A stretch of DNA of 64,000 nt from Anaerolineae bacterium. GTDB taxonomy: Bacteria; Chloroflexota; Anaerolineae; Aggregatilineales; Phototrophicaceae. The position numbers and the translations under genes are program-made. Below the pieces are notes generated by a model. That model saw nothing but the letters and a program-made list of their open reading frames with translations. It was not told where the DNA came from and ran no database searches. The DNA lies in NCBI GenBank assembly GCA_022824465.1, contig JAJDZV010000005.1, positions 1 to 64,000 of the forward strand, written 5' to 3'. Positions 8,838 through 16,007 of this stretch are shown piece after piece. How positions within the stretch are numbered: the first letter of the stretch is position 1; every line of letters begins with the position of its first letter.

Positions 8838-9410
8838 ATGGCAAAGGAAGCGCGCGAGCTAGAACAAGCCTTCATCGCCTCGCTTGAAGACGAGACGGGC
8901 GCCGATCTCGCTGACTGGATGCGAATAGTGGAAGCAGCCGGTATGCAAAAGAATAATGAGATCGTGAAATGGCTTAAGAGCGAGAAGGATTTCAACCATA
9001 TGCAAGCCACGATGCTGGCGGGCATATTCCTCAATGGCGGCGAACCCGTCTTCCATTATCCCACGCTTTTCCGCAAGATATTCGCTGGCAAAGAAAAGCA
9101 GCGACCGCTGTATGACGCGATTGTCGCCAATCTGCAGGATTCATTGCCCCAGATTCTCTTCATACCGACCAAGACCTATGTGTCGATCGAAGAAGAACGC
9201 GTATTTGGCTGCGCGAAGATCAACAAGACCAATATTCGCGTCGGCCTAGATTTAGGCGACGAGCCCTTCGGCGACTATGCGCGCAAGGGCGTGGGTTTAG
9301 GCGCCATGCCAAACATCACTCACATGATCGAGCTTAAGGATGCGGCGCAGATCGACGAGCGACTGGCCGCGTACACCCGGCAAGCTTATGAGCGCGCGCA
9401 TAGCGCCTGA
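8838..9410 (+). CDS. DUF4287/DUF5655-domain protein
   Basis: The 190-residue soluble protein starts at ATG 8838, preceded by AAGGAG with 6 bases spacing; the frame is open upstream but without homologous content. The N-terminal 65 residues (DLADWMRIVEAAGMQKNNEIVKWL) look like DUF4287. The C-terminal part (PLYDAIVANLQDSLPQ, ILFIPTKTYVSIEEERVFG, NKTNIRVGLDLG) looks like DUF5655. This pairing is known in uncharacterised bacterial proteins and no activity is established. No membrane segment or signal peptide. It is convergent with the sugar ABC operon, ending 17 bases before its last gene. Confidence 0.7.
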   Translation: MAKEARELEQAFIASLEDETGADLADWMRIVEAAGMQKNNEIVKWLKSEKDFNHMQATMLAGIFLNGGEPVFHYPTLFRKIFAGKEKQRPLYDAIVANLQDSLPQILFIPTKTYVSIEEERVFGCAKINKTNIRVGLDLGDEPFGDYARKGVGLGAMPNITHMIELKDAAQIDERLAAYTRQAYERAHSA

Positions 9411-9427
9411 GCAAAGGCGGCAGCTTG

Positions 9428-10276
9428 CTAGCCTTTCACCGCGCCAAACGTGATCCCGCGGATCAGATACTTTTGCGCGAACAAGGCGAAGACGATCATC
9501 GGCACGATCATGACCACGCTCATGGCTGCCATCGGACCCCATTGTATGCCTTTGTCGCTGACAAAGCTGGCAACCGCGATAGACAGGACGCTCGCCTTGC
9601 GCCGGGCGACGCTCGACGCAATCAGAAATTCGTTCCAGGATAGAAAGGCGGTCAAGATTGCCGCCGCCGAGACGCTCGGCATAACAATCGGCAAGACCAC
9701 GCGCGAGAACCGCTGCCAGACACTCGCGCCATCGACTACAGCCGCTTCTTCAATCTCGCTCGGCAAATCTTGAAAGACGACCAGCATCAGCCAGGTCACA
9801 AACGGGATCGTTATGCCGAGCTGCCCGATGACTATCGCCCAGACCGTGTCCAGCAAGTCAAACTGCCGCATCACCAGGAAGAACGGTATCACCGTGGTTA
9901 CGCGCGGATAAAAGCGAATGAAGAGAAAAGTGAATGTAACCAGCGCCAATATCTTGGCTGAGAGCCGCGCGCGCGCCAGACCATAGGCCGCCAGCGTGCC
10001 CGTCAAGATGGTGACGCCGGTCGTCCAAACCGCGACGGTCAAACTATTCTGGAAATAGCGCACGGTTTTCTTGTCGTCAATAAGCTCTTGATAATGCTCA
10101 AAAGTCACTTCCGTTGGCAGGATCGTCGGCGGAATGGTCAGAAATTCCCGCGGCAACTTGATACTGTTGATTATCAGATAACCCAGCGGCACGATCACCA
10201 CCAGGCAGGCAAGAGCCAGCACAAAAGCGTGTATGACAGAGAAGAGCCGCTGCCTTAAGGACTTGCGTCTTCTCAT
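9428..10276 (-). CDS. Sugar ABC transporter permease, MalG type
   Basis: A 282-residue inner-membrane permease with six predicted helices. The cytoplasmic EAA loop reads EEAAVVDGASVWQRFSRVVLP near residues 192-212 and docks the ATPase. With the MalF-type permease and the binding protein just upstream it forms an importer of the CUT1 class, for oligosaccharides or glycerol-phosphate-like solutes. It is the last gene of the operon; the gap to the preceding permease is 30 bases. No ATPase gene is present, so a shared MsmK/UgpC-type ATPase elsewhere is expected. Confidence 0.9.
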   Translation of the reverse strand: MRRRKSLRQRLFSVIHAFVLALACLVVIVPLGYLIINSIKLPREFLTIPPTILPTEVTFEHYQELIDDKKTVRYFQNSLTVAVWTTGVTILTGTLAAYGLARARLSAKILALVTFTFLFIRFYPRVTTVIPFFLVMRQFDLLDTVWAIVIGQLGITIPFVTWLMLVVFQDLPSEIEEAAVVDGASVWQRFSRVVLPIVMPSVSAAAILTAFLSWNEFLIASSVARRKASVLSIAVASFVSDKGIQWGPMAAMSVVMIVPMIVFALFAQKYLIRGITFGAVKG

Positions 10277-10306
10277 ATCGAGCTTTCCTTGAAGATTCCA
10301 GCCATG

Positions 10307-11185
10307 CTACCAGTCCTTCCGCTGGAACCAGAAGACCAGCGCGATTGATACGCTGGCGAAAGCCATGAAGATCCATGACGAAGCCGCCGCCGCGCCAAAA
10401 TTGAAATTTCGCAGCCCCTGCGTATAAATGTAAAAGGTCATCGTATAGGTGCTGAACCCGGGGCCGCCAAATGTCAGCGAATAAATCGAATCCAGCGACA
10501 AGAGCGACTCCAACATGCGGAAGACCAGCGTCAACAGCAGCAGCGGCGTCAAAAGCGGCAATTCAATATACGCGAAGGTCTTCCAGCGCGAGGCGCCATC
10601 AATGGCCGCCACCTCCAGCAGATCGCCGGGAATGCTGGCAATCGCCGCGCCCGCGACTAACAACACAAAGGGCGTCCACTGCCAGGTATCGAGAAGGATT
10701 ACCGATACGATCGCCCAATCCGGCGACGCGAGCCACTCCGGTCCCTGAACGCCGATCAGACCGAGCAGATGATTAACCAAGCCGGCGCGATAATTCAGCA
10801 GGATGCGCCACAAGGTGCCAGCCGCGACCGGCGCAATCACCATCGGCAAGATGAGCAAAGTGCGAACAGCGCGCATCCGCCAGCTTGAACCCATCGTCAA
10901 ATACGCGAGGCACACCCCCAAAAGCATTTCGAGGACGACTGCCCCGCCCGTAATCCAAACGCTGTTGCGGACAGAACGCCTGAAGGTTTCGTCGCCCAGT
11001 TCCTTCACAAAGTTCTCCAGGCCGACAAAGCCTTCAGGCGCCTGCGATTTGGTCAGCGACCATTCCTGCACCGAGAGGAGAGCCGAGTAAGCCAAGGGAT
11101 AAAACTGAACGGCGACAACAATGACGAAAGCCGGCAACACAAAGGCTATCAGCCAAGGCATATCGTGCCTTCTGTGCCAGGTCAT
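10307..11185 (-). CDS. Sugar ABC transporter permease, MalF type
   Basis: A 292-residue membrane protein with about six helices, starting MTWHRRHDMPWLIAFVLPAF. The EAA loop is EVAAIDGASRWKTFAYIELPLLTP near residue 205. It pairs with the MalG-type permease downstream to form the channel. It is separated from the binding-protein gene by 150 bases that hold a stem-loop, as is common where the binding protein is made in excess. Confidence 0.9.
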   Translation of the reverse strand: MTWHRRHDMPWLIAFVLPAFVIVVAVQFYPLAYSALLSVQEWSLTKSQAPEGFVGLENFVKELGDETFRRSVRNSVWITGGAVVLEMLLGVCLAYLTMGSSWRMRAVRTLLILPMVIAPVAAGTLWRILLNYRAGLVNHLLGLIGVQGPEWLASPDWAIVSVILLDTWQWTPFVLLVAGAAIASIPGDLLEVAAIDGASRWKTFAYIELPLLTPLLLLTLVFRMLESLLSLDSIYSLTFGGPGFSTYTMTFYIYTQGLRNFNFGAAAASSWIFMAFASVSIALVFWFQRKDW

Positions 11186-11208
11186 GACGAGGTTGCCCCC
11201 AGGCTAAA

Positions 11209-11257
11209 TCCCTCCCCGGCGGGTCAGTGTCTATGCGACCCCATAACGAGGGAGGGA
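11209..11257 (-). repeat. Intercistronic stem-loop after the binding-protein gene
   Basis: TCCCTCCC at 11209-11216 and its exact complement GGGAGGGA at 11250-11257 can pair as an 8-bp stem with a 33-base loop. It lies between the binding-protein stop and the first permease. No T-run follows, so partial termination or protection of the upstream message from 3' decay is more likely than full termination. Confidence 0.45.
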
Positions 11258-11337
11258 CTTTCTTGCTAATCGTCGTGCGAGCGTCAGTTTACGTTCAAAG
11301 GCGACATTTGCCCGCATCGCTCGTGGACCAGGAGCGA

Positions 11338-12621
11338 TTACATCTCCTGCTGCTGCCCCTGCGCGGCGGCTGATTGCACCAGCGCCGGCGGCACCGTCAC
11401 TTCAGACCAGCCCGCCAGCGTATTCGCCAGCGCCTCTTCCGCGCTTATCGAACCGATGACCAATTCGCTGGTGTTGCGGAAGAAGATCTCAAAGGCTTCG
11501 AATACCCAGGGCACCGACTGCGCCCGACCCAGGTTATGCACCATGCCCGGGAAGTCATGGCTGTAGGCATCCATCAGGTCCGGATCTTCGTAGGTGCTCA
11601 GATAGGGCGAGCCAACGCCGAGTTCGACGAAGCGCTGGGTCGACTGCTCAGGATTGATGTAGTACTTGACCCACTCCCAAGCTGCTTCGGGATTCTCGCT
11701 GTATTCCGAGATGAACAGATTCCAGGCGGACAAGAAGGGGAAGCCGGGACCCGGGAAGGGGGCCACCGCCCAGTTGTCGACCACCAGGGACGCATCGGGA
11801 TTTTGCGCCGAGGCGCGCATGAAACTGACCCAGCAGATCATCGTCGCCGAGTTGCCCGTCAAGAAGACCGCGTTGGATTCGTCGATGCTCAAGCCGGCCG
11901 CGCCCTCCGGATTGTATGCCAGCAGGCTGGCCATCTTCTCCAGCGCCGCCAGCGCGCTCGCCTCATCCAGCGCATAATTGCCATCGGCATCGACCAAATA
12001 ACCATCGTACATGCCCAGGAAAATGGACGGCGTCTGCTCAGCCGCGCCCCAGGAGAAGACGCTCGGCGCGATATCCGTACCTTCCAGGTGCATCGCCAGT
12101 TTGTCCAGCGTCGCGATGTAATCGTCCCAGGTCTCCCAATCGGCGCTCAAGCCCGCTTCCTCGAAGATATCGGTGCGATAGACAATGCCATAAGCATCGG
12201 CGCTGTAGGGAATGCCGATCCGCTTGCCATCAAAGTAGCCCGAGGGTCCCGGCTGCCAGATGGTCGGGATGTAATCGCCGCCGAAGCCGTCGCGGGCGAC
12301 AAGATCATCCAGCGGCAGCATCCTGTCATAGACGCTGGCGATCCAGAATTCGCCCGACATCACATCAAACTCGCCGGTGCCAGTGGTCAAGTCGGTGATG
12401 TGGTTCTGATTCAGCACGGCCCAGGGCGAGGCCACCAATTCGAGCTCGATGCCGGTCTCGGCTTCGAACGCATCTTCGATATTCTCCGCGCCCACATCGT
12501 AGGTGCCCGACTGCATGTAAGTGGCGACGATTTCCACGCCCGCGTGGGGCATGTCCTGCGCCAGCGCGCTGCCCAGCGGCAGCAAGGCGATGATGAGTAG
12601 CAATAGCAGTGCTTTCTTCAT
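11338..12621 (-). CDS. Extracellular solute-binding protein, family 1
   Basis: The 427-residue product begins MKKALLLLLIIALLPLGSA, a signal peptide cleaved near ALAQ-D. ATG 12621 has GAGG 9 bases upstream; a Met five codons earlier lacks a site. The body fits the cluster B binding fold: an early NIEDAFEAETGIELELV strand-helix, ASLVVDNWAVAPFPGPG, LSAWNLFISEYSENPEAAWEWVKY, and a Gln-rich end. No Cys follows the signal, so it is not a typical lipoprotein; anchoring may be by the uncleaved signal. It is first in the operon with the two permeases. The ligand is probably a carbohydrate or polyol, unproven. Confidence 0.9.
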   Translation of the reverse strand: MKKALLLLLIIALLPLGSALAQDMPHAGVEIVATYMQSGTYDVGAENIEDAFEAETGIELELVASPWAVLNQNHITDLTTGTGEFDVMSGEFWIASVYDRMLPLDDLVARDGFGGDYIPTIWQPGPSGYFDGKRIGIPYSADAYGIVYRTDIFEEAGLSADWETWDDYIATLDKLAMHLEGTDIAPSVFSWGAAEQTPSIFLGMYDGYLVDADGNYALDEASALAALEKMASLLAYNPEGAAGLSIDESNAVFLTGNSATMICWVSFMRASAQNPDASLVVDNWAVAPFPGPGFPFLSAWNLFISEYSENPEAAWEWVKYYINPEQSTQRFVELGVGSPYLSTYEDPDLMDAYSHDFPGMVHNLGRAQSVPWVFEAFEIFFRNTSELVIGSISAEEALANTLAGWSEVTVPPALVQSAAAQGQQQEM

Positions 12622-12783
12622 GGTGCTTTTCCTCATTTGATAAGCGAACGAACAGTTGATAGATGGGGTGTGATGAGAGTAGTCGTCAGTAGGCGCCTCC
12701 TTTGGCGGGGTCGGGCTGATGGGCAGATTGTAGCGGGCTTGGCGTGGGTTGGCGAATTTGTGTGAAAGCGGAGCGTGAGGAAG

Positions 12784-13347
12784 TTAGGAATGCTTAATTT
12801 TCGAAAGATCTTGGAACGGATCCGAATCAAGCGCTTTTGATATAGCCTTGCGTTGAAGAAACTGTTGCTTTAGTCGTAGGAAGTCCCGGCCAGGTATTTC
12901 GCGGGCAAAATGTACGATATTCCCGTATTCATCGGTTAATTGAGCGCCCAGTTGCTGGATCTCATCCACCTGCATCGAATCCAAACGCGGGATGAGCATG
13001 TCGATCTTTCGTAGAAACCTTGTGTATGCATCTCCGCCCGACTTAAATGAATTCGCAATCTCGGAAAACCGCAATTCCATTCTAAGTAACATCATTAGGA
13101 AAACTACACTGGAAAAGAACGCGGAGACAAGGGGCTGATTTGGACCGCCAACGGCATCCAAAAGCATTTTCGCATGGTCAGTCGTTGAAAGGACCGTAAT
13201 TCCAGAAAGCAGCACGAGCGAGACATTTAAGACTCTGGCTCGCAGACTTATCCGACTTGCCAGTTCATAGTTACAGTACTGCTGCAATGCGGTTTTCCGC
13301 TTGAGATTCTTGATTTCCTTGATGGTTTCCGTCTCGCTTACAGTCAT
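12784..13347 (-). CDS. Two-TM SLATT-like CBASS effector
   Basis: A 187-residue protein with two hydrophobic helices, about residues 40-55 and 73-90, flanked by charged cytoplasmic segments. The overall plan (helix, TM, TM, coiled C-terminus) matches the SMODS/SLOG-associating 2TM (SLATT) effector group. In CBASS such effectors open or disrupt the inner membrane when the cyclic nucleotide made by the partner enzyme binds, killing or arresting the infected cell. Its ATG overlaps the CD-NTase stop (ATGA), so translation is coupled, and it is the last gene of the four-gene operon. Base composition is AT-richer than the housekeeping genes around it. The family call rests on topology and context, as I see no unique motif. 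Confidence 0.75.
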   Translation of the reverse strand: MTVSETETIKEIKNLKRKTALQQYCNYELASRISLRARVLNVSLVLLSGITVLSTTDHAKMLLDAVGGPNQPLVSAFFSSVVFLMMLLRMELRFSEIANSFKSGGDAYTRFLRKIDMLIPRLDSMQVDEIQQLGAQLTDEYGNIVHFAREIPGRDFLRLKQQFLQRKAISKALDSDPFQDLSKIKHS

Positions 13348-14240
13348 GCGTCAAATGACTCGCTCCAATTGCCCAACGCGTCTGACGTTAGTCTTATTTC
13401 AAGCCTCGCCAGTTGTGCCGACAACTGAATCCGATCCTGAGGCGACAAATGACTAGACACGTCATTCGATTGCCCACCTCGATCTGCGATTCGTTGACGC
13501 ACCAGTGTCTTGCTTTTGCTTAGTAAGTGGCGAAGCATGCTTCTATTGCTATATGGACCGCTAAAGTGCTCAAAAGCCTTTAGAGCCATGTTTTCGACGT
13601 GATAAGACTTAAGATCAATGCCATTGCGTTTGAACAGGTGTTTAGCCAATTTAATTGTCGGAATTAACTGTCCGATACACTTTTCGTTTACCTCGCTTAA
13701 CTTCCTACTGTGCGCAACGGGATTACTTAACTTCCAGCCTGAAGAGTTAACGTCAGGTACCTTGTATGCTTTGCCCTCACGATACGCGGGCAATATTTGT
13801 ACTTCAAGACCATCGCTGAACTTGACCGAGACTGCCATCCTGCCAACTTCAATTGTCGATTTCGGAAATCGCTCTCTTAATCGCTGGGCTAGCGAGGCGA
13901 TAGCTTCATCAGAAGAATACGGCAGTTCGGACTTGTCGCGAAATGTTGCTAACAGGTCTATGTCACTATGCTCAACGACATCAGTCCTTCGTGCATGAGA
14001 TCCAGCGAAATTCATCTTTTCAATATCGAATTCCTGTCTCAGTGCATCTTGAATTGATTCCCGATGGGCATGTATCGCACTATAGTCAAGATCATTTATT
14101 TCTTTGAGTTTCTCTGACAAGTAATGTTCCAGCTCCGTAGCGCTTTGTAGAGAATCTGTTTCATTCACAGAATCCTCTAGTAACTCTCGACGAGTCACTT
14201 GCTGAAAACTCTGCCAGTTTTGACGTCCTCCACCGCTCAT
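13344..14240 (-). CDS. CD-NTase (CBASS cyclic-oligonucleotide synthase)
   Basis: A 298-residue nucleotidyltransferase of the DNA polymerase beta/OAS superfamily. The active site is visible: G80-S81 in NFAGSHARR, the metal-binding pair D93-x-D95 in EHSDIDLLATF, and a third acidic residue E146 in GLEVQILPAYR. A helical C-terminal domain follows. CD-NTases sense infection and make cyclic di- or oligonucleotides; the product here cannot be predicted. The start is firm: GGAGGAG sits 7 bases before ATG 14240, which itself overlaps the Cap10 stop. The mature N-terminus is therefore M-S-G-G-G-R-Q-N-W, a flexible Gly-rich tail that may be the target of the neighbouring QueC-like enzyme (inference). 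The gene stands between Cap10 and the effector. Confidence 0.9.
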   Translation of the reverse strand: MSGGGRQNWQSFQQVTRRELLEDSVNETDSLQSATELEHYLSEKLKEINDLDYSAIHAHRESIQDALRQEFDIEKMNFAGSHARRTDVVEHSDIDLLATFRDKSELPYSSDEAIASLAQRLRERFPKSTIEVGRMAVSVKFSDGLEVQILPAYREGKAYKVPDVNSSGWKLSNPVAHSRKLSEVNEKCIGQLIPTIKLAKHLFKRNGIDLKSYHVENMALKAFEHFSGPYSNRSMLRHLLSKSKTLVRQRIADRGGQSNDVSSHLSPQDRIQLSAQLARLEIRLTSDALGNWSESFDA

Positions 14241-15202
14241 AATCTATCTCCTCCATCAGAAAGAACCTGCTGTACAAAGTTCATTTCGTCTTGAAATCTG
14301 CTGTAGTCACTTGAAATCGCAGAATACGATAGGTCATAGCGCAAACGCTGTAATTCCTCGATATTGTTTGCTACTATCTCGGGGAGGTAGAAGCTCAATT
14401 GCGAATGCCGCGATAAAGGTACTAGTGCTTCGTACTCTCGGGTATAGAATGTTGAGCGATTGTTGATGAAGTACCGCAGCCAAGATAGGCCGTCAAAAAT
14501 ATCGGCTCCCACAAGAAAGAAATAAACTATCGATTTCGGATCAAAGCATCCGAAGAGATGTATGGGCACGTACACTCCTAGTTCACCTGATAGTTCCTTT
14601 CGCAAATTATCAATGAAGTTTATGCCCTTAAACCAGGTGCTAGCAATCTCTTTCTCAGTAAAACCGAGTACGTCAAAACATCCTTCGAATCTTTTAACGT
14701 CTTTAGCCAGTGACTTTAGATCTGTGCTTTCGTCAACGTGGAGGAGAATATCACGCATATAGTTTCCCGGAATCCGTTCAAAGAGCCGACAGGCGTCCTC
14801 CAACTGCACAGCGACGGGCTTAGAGGTTCGATTCTTGTATGCATCATAGCTGACGAGAATATCTCGAGAATTCCAAGGTATTGTGCGCGCAGTTTCCACG
14901 TAAGTGTCTTCACACCAAAGTTCAATTCCGGGAATGGCGCTGAAATGAGCCGATAGGTCATCGTCGGCTGACGTTTCATATCCTCCGCTATCCCAAATGC
15001 GAATTCGCGTGTCCCCATTATCAATGTCCTGGATTTCGTCGAGAAGATATCGATAATCGTAGAGTGAAACTAGGAATGAGTCCGGCACTCGAGAAAGAAC
15101 TGACGCCAATAGATCGGGCAAATCCAAAAAACCTTTACTGGAAAAAGAAAACGCGAACAGCGGCAACAATTCGTCATAAATCGTCATTGCATTACGATCC
15201 AT
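14237..15202 (-). CDS. cap10: TGT-like protein, Cap10 of type IV CBASS
   Basis: The 321-residue reading starts at ATG 15202 (M-D-R-N-A-M), which has GAGAGGGG 8 bases upstream and overlaps the Cap9 end by 11 bases; a longer frame to 15286 would overlap Cap9 by 95 bases and has no site. The fold is a TIM barrel like tRNA-guanine transglycosylase. D-S-G-G at 71-74 matches the base-binding DSGG of TGT, and G-A-D-I-F-D-G-L-S-W matches the strand carrying the nucleophilic Asp. The Cys cluster that binds zinc in canonical TGT is absent, so tRNA transglycosylation as in queuosine synthesis is doubtful. Neighbours and order (Cap9, Cap10, CD-NTase, effector) fit type IV CBASS. The exact reaction is not shown by sequence. 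Confidence 0.8.
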   Translation of the reverse strand: MDRNAMTIYDELLPLFAFSFSSKGFLDLPDLLASVLSRVPDSFLVSLYDYRYLLDEIQDIDNGDTRIRIWDSGGYETSADDDLSAHFSAIPGIELWCEDTYVETARTIPWNSRDILVSYDAYKNRTSKPVAVQLEDACRLFERIPGNYMRDILLHVDESTDLKSLAKDVKRFEGCFDVLGFTEKEIASTWFKGINFIDNLRKELSGELGVYVPIHLFGCFDPKSIVYFFLVGADIFDGLSWLRYFINNRSTFYTREYEALVPLSRHSQLSFYLPEIVANNIEELQRLRYDLSYSAISSDYSRFQDEMNFVQQVLSDGGDRL

Positions 15203-15770
15203 ACAGAAAACCCCTCTCGTCCATGAACTCGTTCCTTTCCAAACAAGATGGACATCGACCGCAAGCTGCTGAGTCGCTATCTTCACAGCTAAAAGTTAGC
15301 TTGACAGGTACTCTGTGTTCTTTGCAGTAGGACACGATATCCGACTTAAACCATGAACCAAATGGGAAATCGAAATCAATACGATAACGCGAGGACAGCC
15401 TTGCCACCGCGCTAAGATGTTTCTGGAATTCCAGCGAACAGTCTGCATAACCGCTTCCGGAATGGATTCCCATAGCTATGAGACCGTGCGTTGAGTCGAA
15501 ATTCGCCAAAGCGATGGATGCCAACATCAGATTTCTCCCAACTATCTCGTTCGAGTCAGCAATCGACCAGCGAATATCTTGACACCGAAATACAACATAA
15601 GAGATATCGAAATAGTCGCAGACATTCACCAACGCACTCTTCTCGGGTTTATAGGCATTCTGACCATAATCTACATGCAGGGTCCTGACCACGAATCCCC
15701 GCGAAATGTAGTAGTAGATGCAGGCGGTCGAGTCTATACCGCCCGAGGCCAATACAAGTACACTTGTCAC
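15192..15770 (-). CDS. cap9: QueC-like enzyme, Cap9 of type IV CBASS
   Basis: A 192-residue PP-loop ATPase homologous to QueC, which converts 7-carboxy-7-deazaguanine to preQ0. Visible are the ATP motif S-G-G-I-D-S-T at residues 9-15, HVDYGQN, and a C-terminal zinc site C-x8-C-x2-C-x2-C (CEDSDSAACGRCPSC). It is shorter than typical QueC (about 220-230) and no queD, queE, queF or folE lies nearby, so a role in queuosine synthesis is unlikely here. In type IV CBASS the QueC-like Cap9 is the defining accessory protein. GTG 15770 is used because no ATG or TTG start fits the frame; its ribosome site is poor. It is the first gene of the island. Confidence 0.87.
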   Translation of the reverse strand: MTSVLVLASGGIDSTACIYYYISRGFVVRTLHVDYGQNAYKPEKSALVNVCDYFDISYVVFRCQDIRWSIADSNEIVGRNLMLASIALANFDSTHGLIAMGIHSGSGYADCSLEFQKHLSAVARLSSRYRIDFDFPFGSWFKSDIVSYCKEHRVPVKLTFSCEDSDSAACGRCPSCLERNEFMDERGFLYGS

Positions 15771-16007
15771 TTGACATTACTCAACTATATCTCAGGGTCC
15801 ATTTTAGCTTCGTTGCAAGACATTGTGGCGGAAATACGGTAGAAATTGCGGCCAGAATTCCGTTCAATCCCAACACGCGACCATCCAGTCGCCCCAGCCA
15901 CCCCAACCCGTGCTACCCTGCACTCAAGTGCGCCTTACCATCCCCATACGCCAGCTTGCCAGATTGCCAGATCGCCGAAAAAACTTTCGCCCCGGCAATT
16001 GCCGCCG

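Noticed and set aside
11374..12600. 408-residue open frame antisense to the binding-protein gene
   Set aside because: The minus-strand binding protein has signal peptide, start site and operon context. The opposite frame is Arg/Gly/His-rich with no recognisable domain.
12784..15770. Qat anti-phage system (QatA-D) as the explanation for the QueC-like gene
   Set aside because: Qat needs a large ATPase and a TatD-like nuclease. Here the partners are a TGT-like protein, a CD-NTase and a 2TM effector, which is CBASS.
15192..15770. A queuosine biosynthesis gene (queC) for tRNA modification
   Set aside because: No queD, queE or queF is near, the protein is short, and it is the first gene of a coupled immune operon.
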